Below, piece after piece: positions 8,959-20,573 of a DNA stretch of 64,000 nt (its first letter is position 1; every line of letters begins with the position of its first letter). A program made the translations under genes and the position numbers. The notes beneath the pieces are model-generated. The model saw nothing but the letters and a program-made list of their open reading frames with translations. It was not told the DNA's origin and made no database searches. The stretch spans positions 682,001-746,000 of the forward strand of contig JADDMT010000002.1 in the NCBI GenBank assembly GCA_021401465.1, in the 5' to 3' direction. Source of the DNA: Teratosphaeria epicoccoides (lineage: Eukaryota > Ascomycota > Dothideomycetes > Mycosphaerellales > Teratosphaeriaceae).

Positions 8959-10529
8959 TTGCACCACTTACGCGTGTGCTTGCGCCAGAGGCACTGTCTA
9001 CATCTTACTTGGCTCTTTCGAGTCACAGACGGCGACGAGGCGAGCAATGCCGAGGTCGACGAGATGTGAGCTCTCAAACTTCACAACGTCTCCACGCTAT
9101 GTAAGCACTCGTCGCCCAGGCGAACGTGCTGTGCTAGCACAGGTCCAGTGGGCGTAGCAGGTGTAGCGGGCATGGCAGGTGTCGCTGCACAGGTCTCGAG
9201 GAGCTCAACCGCTGGCTGCATAATAGAGCCCCATGGCAGATGGGGGGCAATGTGATCCGCCATCTGCCGGCTCATATCGGCCATGGCAATTGCCGTGCTT
9301 GCACGCACAACACAGGGATCAGAAGCTACGGGCACATGGCTGGCTGGGAACATGAATGGCCTGATGATGATGAGCACTGGGCACCATCTGGTTTGCGCCG
9401 ATACTGCTTCCACAGCATCGAAGAACCCACAAAAAGATGCACTGTCACAGAGGGTGCGGGACAGCGACCACCCTATTCGAGCCAGCATAATACTGCGGAG
9501 TCCCTGGATGTGGTTGCTCAAACACATGCAAGTAATCATCAGGTGGGTCGACGGCTTTGGCGGATGCATTGGCGAGCCTACTCATCCAGCAGCGTGCGGC
9601 TGCACTCTGCTCATTTCATTGTTTCTTTCCAAGAGAAACCGTACGATCCATTGCAGGAACTCACCCGCGGCAACAAATCTACCTTATCTTGCTCAATCGG
9701 AAAGCTGTTGCGAGGCACGCTACTTGGCAAGTCCACAAGAGTGCAATAGACATGTTTCAACCCTCTCCATCCGCTCACCCTCCATCAAGCAATTTTAACA
9801 ATTGCCGCGGACCTGCAGCTCGTATCTTGCAGCCCCCTAGGGTCTGCAGCCGTGTGGCAACCCTGCCATCTCTGAGCACACCGGAGCCGCGGAGACTATA
9901 GCGGGCACGAATATGCAAACGATGGTGTGCTGACCGGGCTTCTCTGGCGCAACAACGTTACAACGGCGACACTGCTCGCAGGATTCGGCTCAAACGAGAC
10001 AGTCTCCCCCGACTGTTCGGGTGGGCGAGACACTTTGGGAGATCGCCCCTCCAATCTGCAGCATTCACCAATCCACCGGTATGCACTGAAGGCTGACCGT
10101 GCACTCTGGCCGTGTCACATTTCACAAAGCTTGGGCGATGGACCGTCTTTATTCTGTTCTCTGCCATGCGAGCTTTTCTCCCATTCGAGAGGAATATTGC
10201 GGAATAGAGAAGTGATCAGCACGCGGCCCGATTACGCAAGGAGCAACCTGGTTTGGCAACCTTGGACTCCAGAGTCCAGACCTGCAGTTCTTGAGTGAAG
10301 GACCGCCAGTAGTTTCACCTGCTGGCTGCAAGTTTCAGAAGATCAATACTCTGAGGGGGACAGGGATCACGTGTTGTCTTGCCAGTATATTGAGCAGAAA
10401 CAAATAGCTCGCACCGGCCTGACGACGACAGCGCAGACGAGACAACACGGCTTCGCCACGACTCGCTGCGCTAGGACTGCTAGGACCTGTCATGCCAACG
10501 CACGACCGTTGCCAACGCGAAACAGTGCG
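8959..10529. other. 1.5-kb stretch without a recognisable gene
   Basis: Several 100-170 codon frames overlap on both strands (for example 9240-9749 forward, 9081-9569 reverse), but none shows a family, signal peptide or consistent splice pattern. It includes the divergent promoters of the SDR gene and the DUF7729 gene. Confidence 0.4.
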
Positions 10530-12116
10530 ATGGCATTGTCGCCAGGGCGTCGCCACGAGCAGCAGCAATCACATATGATAAGAAGTTTCTCGTCTTGCAG
10601 CGACACACCAGTGGCACGCATCGCAACGCCGCAACCGCCAGCATATAGGCCGCACAAGCAAAAGCGAACACGGAAACAAATACCTACATACTGGGAAAAA
10701 GCCCCGAGCGGCCCGTGCAACGATGCGAGCACACCACATCCCGTTCAGCGGCTTGCCAACAATTCAATAAAAAAGTCGCGCCAGAGCTCGAATGATCGGC
10801 GACTGTCGACATGGCTTCCAACGATCAACGCTAAATGGTGGGCATTATTGCTCGTGGGCTTCTTGTTTTGCTGTTGTCAGGGCGTAAGAGCTGAGGGGTC
10901 TGGGGACATATACGCTGCTGTCGCGGAGCCATGGATGCTCGGGGACAGCCTGGAATTGGTGTTCGACAAGAGCGAGGCGCCGGCCAAACCACCGAGGCTT
11001 CTTGAGAAGAGGCGGGACGAGACAAACACAACTGCATGCTCAGCGAATTGTCCGACGAGCACGTCGGTCAGAGCATCCGCTCCATCGACGCATGCGGCCA
11101 CCGAAGCGATAGCGACAGCTTCGTCGATGAGTAGCTCTTTGCCGCAACCTTTTGATTCCAACCTGAACGATAATTTCACATTGTATTCTTGTTTAGCGTT
11201 CTTCGTATCATTTCTGAATGACGACACTTTCAAACAATGTTTACCTTTCTCAATGTAGGTCTGATTACTAGCAGCGTCCAATCTGTCTAGAACATTCACT
11301 GACCATCCACCTATCGCCGCGGGCAGGCTTTTGCAGGTCAGTCAAGTCGCACCGCTGCTTCAATTGATGCTGATCAACCAGATAGACCTCCGCCTCATTC
11401 TTCACCGCCTCCAAGAGCCCAGTCCTCCTCTCACGCACCTTGAACGCTTCCTGCGCCGCCGATTTTACGACTTGTTCCTCGCTCATGGCTTCTCTTGCCG
11501 TCCGCATCAAAAAGACCTCGAACTGTGGGGCCGACTATCAACTCGGGAACCGTGAGTCTGTCTGAAAGAAGTCAACGACTCTGTGTCTGTGGCGTTCACT
11601 AACCTCATTTCATCAACTACAGCAAACGTCATGCAAGCATATTACGCATTGATCGCGTATGATCCGCTGTACCGCGCTGGCTGTACGTGTCCAACCAGTA
11701 GCAGTGGAGCACCAAACATATTGATTGACACAAGGAACCATCATCTTGCAGGTCTCGTCGACGAGGACACTGGCGACTACTGCTTCAGCCAAGCCATGTT
11801 CAACAAGAGCTCTCCCCAGAGCACATACATATATTACCTGCCGCTGAATGTCGATCTTCCATCTGCATCGAAACCAGCCTGCAACGAATGTCTGCAGAAG
11901 ACCATGAGTCTGTTCGCATCGAGCGCAACGAATAGCAGTACACCGCTTGGAAACAATTACTGCTCCGCGGCTGGTGTCATCAATCAAGCTTGCGGTGCGA
12001 ATTTCGTGGAGGGCAGCGTTGTCCATACATCTGGAGCTAGGATCACTGCTCATGTGTCGCTGAGCCTGATTGGGCTCGCGGCTTTCGTGGCCGCATTTCG
12101 AGTCCTGCTCGCGTGA
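10530..12116 (+). CDS. DUF7729-type fungal surface protein with a 10-nt microexon
   Basis: Exons: 10530-11254, 11327-11336, 11386-11551, 11623-11682, 11752-12116 (441 residues). Introns 1 and 2 flank a 10-nt microexon that supplies the Leu-Leu-Gln needed for the family motif CLPFSxLLQTS; every join preserves phase. Later joins restore CSSLM, NCGADY and AGCxxxxxGDYCF, which I remember as hallmarks of the DUF7729 fungal family. The order is an Arg/Ser/Pro-rich N-terminal stretch (~1-100), a hydrophobic signal-anchor or signal segment (~103-121), a Cys-rich exported domain, and a hydrophobic C-terminus (LSLIGLAAFVAAF) fitting a GPI signal. A cell-surface protein of unknown function is likely. 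The start is uncertain: the ATG at 10575 is an alternative. Intron 4 (69 nt) has no stop and is a multiple of three. Intron 2 uses a GTCAGT donor. Confidence 0.8.
11327..11336 (+). other. 10-nt microexon (exon 2 of the DUF7729 gene)
   Basis: GCTTTTGCAG is flanked by GGGCAG upstream and GTCAGT downstream. Without it, exon 1 (phase 2) cannot join 11386 in frame. With it, the protein reads SMLLQTSASFF, as the family requires. Introns of 72 nt (CTGACC branch-like) and 49 nt (CTGAT branch-like) surround it. Confidence 0.75.
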
Positions 12117-12742
12117 AGTGATTTTGAGGTTGCTAGGCTGATTATATGTATAGATTTGAGTGAGGAGCGTGAGGAGATCAAGTTGCTAACCTTCGCTCTG
12201 CTTAGGCTTAGGCATTGTTAGCGATGGCGTTTCGGCGAAGTTGGTACTTGCTGTGAAGCACGTGGTAGGTGCTTTGTCACATGCATGAGATGATCATATG
12301 AAGGTAGTGCTTAGCTTAACACATAGAACCAGAGAGTGATTCATTGCGTCCGCTCTTACATGGAGTACATATATGTATCACACCCACGCTGAAAGCTATT
12401 TGCCCGCTAATCTGCGCCACGTCGTGTATGCAAGACCTCGGCTTTGTCAGCATCCAAAGGCGCTTCACATCCTGTCCATTTCACCTCGAGTCGACCTGCA
12501 CATGAGGCCAACCTGGGGTTCACACTATCATCGAACGCAAGCAGTGTCTTGGGATCATCGTCCCGCTAACCGTACCAGCATCGGCTGCCGGACCAAAGAG
12601 CGATGCGATGCACAACCGAACTCTAACGCCTGGTAGGATTCTTATCTCACAGGCGAGAGCTCTGAGACCAGGCGCATTTGTGCTTCTTGAGCATCGACTG
12701 GAGGTCGATGGTTGCGCATCGTCAATCGTCTCTTGATATTGA
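12117..12742. other. Intergenic, no gene seen
   Basis: AT-richer 3' flank of the DUF7729 gene and presumed promoter of the transporter gene. No element recognised. Confidence 0.4.
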
Positions 12743-15700
12743 ATGCAGATCGTGATGGCGGAAGGCAAACTCGACACCCAGCCGAGTTCCCAGTCGTCGG
12801 CACCCAGGGAAGACGTCGTCGATATGGCTGGCGACACCACGAAGCAGGATACTTCGACCCAGGCTAGGACTCACAGCACGATGAAAACGAATCGACAGCA
12901 AAATGTTGACCAGCAACAAGCAAAGGAGCCTTCCAAGCTCAAGCAGATATGGACGAAGCTCGACCTGGACTTTCCCACTGTTGCGCTTATGTTCAAGGGC
13001 TCCATAGGTCCCGTTGTCGCTTTAGCAATGTACCAGTCAACAGCCGTGGCGACTCAATACACCACTTTGGGATATCTGGTAGCCATCATGACAGTCTTGT
13101 CCATGCCCATGATGCCCCGGGGTAAATTCATCCAGCACATGAGTCTACTGGTGCTTGCCCTCTGTCTAGCGGCAGCTGTCAACCTTCTGGCATTGTATAG
13201 CTCAGTCAGGGCTCGTGCGAACACCAGACCGTCCAGCCAAGCTTTGTCTGGATACAACTCGTCCTCGTCAGCTGTTCTGGCCATATGGCTGATACTCCAG
13301 ATTTTCTGCATCAACGCTTTGAAAGCAGCCAGGCCGCAATTGAATTTTCCTGCCATTATCTACGCCATTTTTACAATCGTCAGCCTGACATATGGGGTGC
13401 AATTTGCAACCATGATGACAGTCTATTCATTCATGCAGCGCCTCCTCGAGGCTTTCTTGACAGGATTCGGCTTGGCGACCGGAATCAATCTTTTCATTCT
13501 TCCTACGAGCTCTCGGGTGGTGGTGTTCAAAGAGATGACAGGCTATCTGATGTCTTTGAAGGGTCTGTTAGAAGCACAAACAGAGTACATGGCTAGTCTG
13601 GAGAACATTGACCCTGTTGAGAATGGAAGAAAGCTGGCGGGGGAGGCAGCTGCGATGAAAAACAAGAAGATGCGAAATGACAAGGGTAAAGAGCATTTGC
13701 CGTCACCTCTCACCACGCCTGCCTCGATGAAGTTGAAAGACATAATGGACATGACCCTCGCCCTTCAGGCCAAGCTGCAAGCAGACGTCACTCCGGCAAA
13801 ACGAGAGTTCGCTATTGGCAAACTCGAGTCTCACGACCTCACAGAGCTCTGGAGGCTGTTGCGCATGATTTTCATACCAATCTTCGGCCTCACAGCCTCT
13901 ATTGACATTTTGCAGAGGCGAGCCGCAGAGCTCGATCTGTCCCACGAGGGACCGACTAAGGATCAACGTGACATGCTCGACAACATCCATTTCTTGATGA
14001 AAGAGCTCCACAAGCCCTTTGAAGAGATGACGAGATCTGTGGCAGGAGCCATCATGCATGTCTTGCTCACCTTGGAATTAGTGAAGCGCCCAAAGACGAG
14101 AGCAGAGGATGAGGAAAGCAAAAGCGAGCAGTCTGCTGCACCCGGGACGCCCGAGTTTGCTGAAACTTATGCGGCAGAAGTCTACCAATCTTATCAAATA
14201 CGCACAAAGACGTTGAAGGACTGGTGCGTTGAGCATGGAATCAAATTGCCCGAAGACTTCTTCGAAACGACTTTCGTCAACCCTTCGGACATTGCGCTAC
14301 ACGAACAAGACGAGCACCTTCGCGAGCGATCTCAAAGGCAACTTTTCTTCGCTCTATACCTCGAGTACCTGCTCTCCCGGTGCAGCAGAGCTGTGCTCGA
14401 TCTCGTCCTCTTCGCCGACAAAAGAAAAGCCGAGGGTGCCTTGGACAAAAGCAAGCTCATCTTCCCAGGATCGAAGACGCTCTACAAATGGCTCAAATCT
14501 GTCGTCGGGTGGGAGGATTTCAGTCAGGAGACCTCGTATATGGGCGACATGGATTCAGGTACTGCGGAATCGATGTACCTTGGTGCAGAATTTGCCAGAC
14601 GTAAAGGTAAGGTGTTGCGAGGAAGGATACCTAATGCCCTGATGGCTGACACGAGCTGTAGACCCAGAGCATCTTCCGGCCCAAACCCTCGTTGAGCGCA
14701 TTGGCGAGGCGATTCGCTGGATCCCTCGGGCCTTTCGCAGCGATAGTGCTGCTTTTGGGTAGGTTGATGGCTGACAGAAGGACACGTGAAACTTGACTCA
14801 CGTGTTGTTGCTAACAACATCACAGTTTCCGTGCTGTCTGTGCTACCATGTCGATTGGCATCATCGCATACCTCGAAGCCTCACAGATTTGGTTCCTCAC
14901 GAATAGACTCTTGTGGGCCATGATCATGGTCGCGATCAGCATGTCGCCTGGCGCTGGTCAGAGCACGCTGAACTTTGCACTTCGGATCTTGGGTACTGTC
15001 ATCGCTATGGTAGGTCGGAAACAGCGATTCTTCTAGATGGACTGCTGGAGTGGCTGCTGTGTACGAACATTGTGTCTTTGTCTCCCGAAGCTAACACACG
15101 TGTAGATCGGCTCGTACGTCATCTGGTACATCGTCGACGGCCACACCGCGGGCGTCCTAGTATTCTTGTGGCTCTGGATATTCTGCGCCTTCTACTTCGT
15201 GTTGAAGTTCCCAAAGATGGTCATCGTGGCCATCCTTTCGCTCGTCACTGCAATTCTGATAATCGGCTACGAACTTCAGGTGAACAAGATAGGCAAGGCG
15301 GCGTCAGAGAGCAATGGCCAGCCAGCCTATCCAGTCTACGTGCTAGCACCGTACCGCCTGGCTACTGTAGCTGGTGGCCTTTTCGTTGCCTGGATCTGGA
15401 CGATCGTAAGTCTTCAGACAAAGGCCCGGGTATGTGTGAACGCTGCTGATCAGGGCCACAGTTCCCCTACCCAGTCTCGGAAAGCTCTATGATTCGCGAG
15501 GACCTTGGCGCAACACTGTACCTCCTTTCGAACTTTTACTCAATCGTGCACGAGACTGTCACAGCCCGCGTCAGGGGTCTGGATGGCGATGAGAAGGTCA
15601 AAGGAACACACGCTTACAATCTGGCCAAAGCCCGCAATGCTGTTTTCGCCAAGATCATTCTTTTGCTGAACAATCTGAAGAGTAATTCCGCCTTCAGCAG

Positions 15701-16301
15701 GTTTCAGATCAGAGTCGGCGGACGCTTTCCGATCGAAACATACGAAGAGTATGTCTCATCCCTCACTGCCATATCAGTGATACAAATTGCTCACCTGTCA
15801 TAGAATCATCCAGACATGTGAAAGGATTGCGCAGAACATCGCGCTCATTGGCTATGCCTCCAGCACATTCAGCGCCAGTGACCGGGATGGCGAGCGGTCA
15901 GAATGGTTAAACGACTTTCGTCGACTTCTCAAAGGCGTTGGAACAACCTCACATCGCGTTACCTCAACTCTGGCACTGCTGTCCTCCAGCATCCGCAATG
16001 GTCAGCCGTTGCCGCCTTATCTCGAGTTGCCGAAGCCGTTCAACCTTTCTCAGCGGCTAGAGGTGATCGACCCGCAGCTGCTCGGCTTGCAACATGCTGC
16101 CACCGCGGAGTATGCAGCGTTTGCTGTATTGCAGGTGGGTGCCTGCACGAAAGCTTACCTCTGTGCCCGAGACATTCACTGACCTTCTATGGATTTCTCT
16201 CGCAGCTATGCGCCAGAAACATTACGCTGGACTTGGAAGCGCTGAAAATGTCCGTCGAAAAGCTTGTAGGTGTGACTGACTTCAGTTTCCACGCTGTCTA
16301 A
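12743..16301 (+). CDS. ArAE_2/DUF2421-type multi-pass transporter (Bre4-like)
   Basis: Seven exons: 12743-14606, 14662-14758, 14826-15009, 15106-15405, 15462-15748, 15804-16134, 16206-16301, giving 1052 residues. All six introns keep phase and have GT-AG ends. A hydrophilic N-terminus (~1-70) leads into a first block of about six membrane helices (~75-250). A long cytosolic region with predicted helices (~260-640) follows, then a second helix block (~660-790) starting SAAFGFRAVCATMSIGI, and a helical C-terminal domain. This duplicated 6-TM layout is that of fungal proteins related to aromatic-acid exporters and yeast brefeldin-A-sensitivity protein Bre4. Substrate and membrane are unknown; ER or plasma-membrane export of aromatic or lipophilic acids is inference from the family. 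An ATG at 12755 is an alternative start. The gene is tail-to-tail with the DHH gene, 92 bp apart. Confidence 0.88.
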
Positions 16302-16393
16302 ACGGGTGAGGCGACGAGCTCCGATGACTCGTCCCTGAACTCTGCCGAGGAGAAACGCAAATCTGCTTGATAGCCCTGTAGGTCAAGTCCGCG

Positions 16394-18823
16394 TCACGAT
16401 GTCTTGTCAACCTTGCTGAAATAGCTGGTCAAGGTGTTCTTCTGCCCTGGGTCAATGCTGGCCTTCTTCTTTTTGGTGGGGCTTGCTTCCTCGCCCTCTT
16501 TCTTCGGCGGCTTTTCACCAATGCGCATCAGTCGCATTAGCTCCTCTGCGAGCGGCGGGTACAGGGTCAGTCGATATTCGACGTCAGAGTGCGACCTATT
16601 GCGCTACTCACCGAATTCGTCCGTGGCTATTATTCCGCCTGAGGCTTGAACATGGCCGCGAGCGAAGTCATCGCCTACTCGGTCCAGCAGTGGCTGTCGG
16701 GTTCGCTTGCCAGTCTCCACATTGTCTTCACAATTGCCCTCTGGCTCGGTCATGCTTGCATAGTATCTGGTAAGCGAGACATAAGGTCAGCCAATCTATC
16801 AGTTTTCACGAGTGCCCCTGCTTTTCAATAACGCACCGCAGCCGCTCTATTATGGATATGGGCGGATCTCGAGATCGGGCCGCACGGGCTATGCGGCACG
16901 AGAAGTTGACCTAAAGAATTTGGAGTCAGCAAATTGCAGCCGTAGAACATGCGGCGTCCGTGGAGCCTTCGACTGCCCGGGGATGCTTCTCCTTATCACG
17001 AAACAATTCCTTCCCTCACTAACCTTTCCCGATAGATAACCAGTATTCGCACACATCACGATCTCAACTTTGCCGCCGAGATGACCAGCCCACCTAGTTG
17101 CTGTTGTACGTCAGTGAATGGAATGGACAAGATGTACCCTTCTTCCGATTAGACCTACCTATAACAGGATGGACCTGCGCCGCGCTGGAAATGCGGAAAA
17201 CCGCGATCTTGCCGTCCGGCGAGAACTTGGGAGCCGTATGAGTGACTCGTTCGACTTCGTCGTTGATCTCAGCTCGAGCAGCTCTCAACCGCTTGTCATT
17301 CAAGATAGATGCTGGCTCAGACGTGTCCTGTAGAAGAGATTGTTAGACGGTCACTGTGTACCCGTGCACAAGTATCATCGAGTACTTACGCATAATGCTG
17401 ACCACGCAGACAGCACATCATAGGTTGCGGTACTATGGACGCCAAAGCTCCAGGATCAGCGTCACCGATTACATCGAAGTCAGACGTCACCACGCTCACC
17501 GTCGAGGTGCGTTTACAAGCGAAACCACATCGTTCAAAGTCTTCTTCGTATCTGGGAAGAACCGTCAGACCGCATTTCTGACTCGCTCGAATCTGTAGCG
17601 GCCAACTCACGCTTCTTTAAAACGTCCTTCATGTCTGGGAAAGGAGGTTGCCATTTGATAGTGTTCCCAAGATCTCCATGAGTTCCTTAGCAAACATAGG
17701 GCAAAAGGTCAGCAACAGTCACACGAGGGATACCCTTCCACTGACCAACTACGCACAGCCATGCGCATTTGTCTCTGGCCTCGGCATGCAAAGGCTCGCA
17801 GATCTCGTACGTGAGAAGCGCTGACTGGGAACAATCATTAGACTTATATGTATCCAAGTCGGTTTGAACTCGTATTGCACATACAGTCGCGACTGGAGGT
17901 GAATCGCAGGCAGAGACGTGCTCTGAGCCCTCCGGAAAGTCTCAGACCGACCGTTAGATCCAATGCATATCTCACATGGAGGAGAATGAGGGCAATTCAT
18001 TCACCTTGCTCTGTTGCATAGTGATCTGGAAGAGCCCGTCAGAATTCATATGGTGTGTAGCTCGCACTAGGTTCTGGCAGCTGGCTCACGCACGATCAAT
18101 GATCAACGTGATGGCTGCGTTGCGAACCACGGGCGGACTGGCGCGGCTGCCGTCTAGCAAATAAGATTAGAAGAACAATACGATAACACACGCGTGGCGT
18201 TGTAGGGCGACTGTACGATCTATTACGAAGACATAAGATGGGTCGTAAGCACTCATTTTGGAGCGTTCCTCCTCGCTATGCACCGTCTTAGCGGTCGAAT
18301 GTCAGCGACGCTCATTGTGTACGATCAAGGTGAAGTCATTGCGTTTGCTCACAGTGCCCTTGGACAACAGATGGACTTTGATGAGATCTTCGCGAAGTCC
18401 AAGGAGTATCAGAGTATGTCTTGAATCCGTTAGAACTCGTGCAAATCTCAGCTGGTGCAAAGGTTCTGTGTACGCACCGAAGAATCGCGCCTGCAGATAG
18501 TCCCTGATACGACCATCAGAAACCGTGGACGTCCAAGCATTGAACACAGGGCTGGAGGTTTATTACATCGGCGTCTTTGTCAGGCACGACCAGCGTCGTC
18601 CGTTGGGCGGCCGAACACTCTCGAATGATTTCACGAGCCTTGTCGATCTCGCCACTAGGAGCTGGCCCTGCCATGGTGTATACAAGGTCAGCTGACGTCG
18701 AAGTAGGGTTCTCCTATCGCTCTTACATTGTACAGACCCACTTTCCTCGCGCGCGGAAGGCGTAAGATGGTAATCCGGCGCCTCTGCTCGGGCCTTGTTT
18801 GGCGGTGATCTTTGGCGCTTCAT
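16394..18823 (-). CDS. DHH-family phosphoesterase, 17 exons
   Basis: Exons on the reverse strand: 18823-18727, 18667-18567, 18503-18478, 18419-18353, 18286-18217, 18153-18094, 18025-18005, 17940-17885, 17824-17746, 17685-17611, 17551-17500, 17432-17390, 17327-17159, 17100-17024, 16910-16837, 16766-16612, 16545-16394. The lengths sum to 458 codons and every junction is in phase. The protein (457 residues) shows the DHH metal-binding motifs: VPDKDADG (61-67) and IIDHH with D140-H141-H142. It also has a later conserved VNFSCR stretch and a Gly-rich QASGG motif typical of DHHA1 domains. DHH enzymes hydrolyse phosphodiester or phosphoanhydride bonds (RecJ nucleases, exopolyphosphatases); the fungal subgroup is of unknown substrate. 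The C-terminus is Lys-rich and carries KNTLTSYF (443-450), a PIP-box-like motif. No reading frame exceeds ~80 codons within the gene, so ORF finders would miss it. Confidence 0.85.
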
Positions 18824-20573
18824 GGCGGTGGTCCTTTGCGTCTGGATACTCTGGATACCTCTTGCCTGTGGACGTACACCACTCGGGGGCGTGCAGATTC
18901 GTCTACGTGCAGGGACGAGCCTCAAGCTCCCTGTAGCTCGCATGCAGCATGAGACGCAGTCGAGTGATGACTTGTTGTATACACCCACCGTGCATAACAG
19001 CATAGCTGCGGTGTCAGGTCTACATGTAAGCATGATCCTGCTTGAAAGGGAGAGATGTGGAAGTGCGTCATTGGCTGTCACCGCCCCCGCGGCGACGAGC
19101 CTTGGAGCACCGTTCCAACCCCCGCGAACACGTGCCTCGTGCCCGAGTGTCCGCACGCGCGCCGCTATGCTTCGGCCCGCGTGCGTGGCGGAAGGTATCC
19201 TCCGGCTGTGTGCAGCAGAAACCACGATGGCTCGTCCGAGCAGTAGCTGATAGGTTGATGCTACCCAAAAGCGCAATTCTAGCCGCAGCACCGCCGTCCA
19301 ACCTCGTTCCGCGGTGGGGTACCCGACTGTGCCTGGTTGAACACTTGCTTGCTGCTGCTGGCGACGGTCCCAAAGGCTCACATGCGCCTTTCTGCCTCAC
19401 TTCTCCAAAGTAAGCCGCCTTCTTGCGCCAGTCCCGTCGAACTATCCGCCTCGCCCAGACCAGAATACACACAGCGCCACGGGTGGTTATATCGCAGTGT
19501 CGCAGCCACGAAACAGGGTATCCTCGAAGCGGCAGTCATCGGCAGAGGCTCAAGTGAACGTGGAGGGACCAGGTGCTTGTGACAACCTTCGGATCAACCG
19601 CTTTTAGCCCCCCGGCCACCCGCTGCAGCCTCATGCTCGGCGGACTGCACACCTGCTCTCGACACAAGTTGATCTGACGAGCCGCAAAGCGCTCCGTCTC
19701 CCTCAACCAAGGCGAGATATCTGGTCAGGCTACGGAAAAGGCTTCTTCCTGGTTCTGCCCAGGCAAACGAATCTGTACACAGCCCGAGACCCGATCCCAA
19801 TCCTGCGGCTCTGGAACATGCTCCGGTACGTTAACATCCCCGTCCCTGTCGCAACAAGCCGCTTCAGCGAGGCTATTGCGAGAGCTTGACATCGTTCTTT
19901 CGATTGCCTTACTGGGTACATGTACGATTGTGATCATTTCGTTCGTGGCCAAACCATGCCTGTCAGCAGGACTGGCCTATGTTCTAGTCGAGACAGTTCC
20001 ATATGTGTCGCTTGGTAACCTTGGCGGGGCACTTGTGGGCTGTATCGGAATACTCAATACTCATAAGTGATTGGCAATGTCAGCTCGCGCAGTCGTACTT
20101 GCAAGCACTGAAACAGCGCATTGAGCAATGGCTCGCTGACGCGTTGGATAGGTGTGGTTTGGTGGCGCAACTTGAGGCTCAAAGACCCTTCAATGCGGCT
20201 ACCAGGCTACCTGAGGCCTACCTTTAACATTCGCGCACAATCAAAATCAACACTCGAACCGTGGCGACCTGCAGCCTGACCGAGGGCAGTCACGCCTTCC
20301 AATCCTCCACCACTGCAGGTGTCTGCGCCGGATCAGGAGTCCATTCACGGTGGTCCCGCAAGTCACCAGTCCGTCTGAATACCCGAGTATCACGACGAGG
20401 AAAAATCAATATTCCACAACACTCCTACATTGACACCTGTCGGGGTGTTCAGCGGATCTCCAGGAGTGCAAGACGACGACACGGTTGACTCACCAATCTC
20501 GCCTGTGGAGGGCACTATCGGCATTAGATACGACGCAGGGTTCGACCCGGGCGCTGCTGTACTGATACAGAAC
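18824..20573. other. 1.7-kb stretch upstream of the C2H2 gene; uncertain content
   Basis: Divergent 5' region of the DHH gene and the C2H2 gene. A coding-like frame continuous with the C2H2 exon extends upstream from 20574 to a TGA at 20376-20378. Beyond that stop it reads on again to another TGA near 20273 (see the C2H2 entry). Otherwise only short overlapping frames are present. Confidence 0.35.

Noticed and set aside
9081..9749. Overlapping 162-171 codon frames on both strands
   Set aside because: No family, no consistent strand signal and no splice partners; probably chance frames in GC-balanced DNA.
18822..19250. Forward frame starting with a hydrophobic, signal-like stretch
   Set aside because: It overlaps the DHH start codon on the other strand, and the remainder has random composition.
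19876..20070. Hydrophobic 64-codon forward frame resembling two membrane helices
   Set aside because: Begins at a non-ATG codon with no start or partner exon; likely chance.
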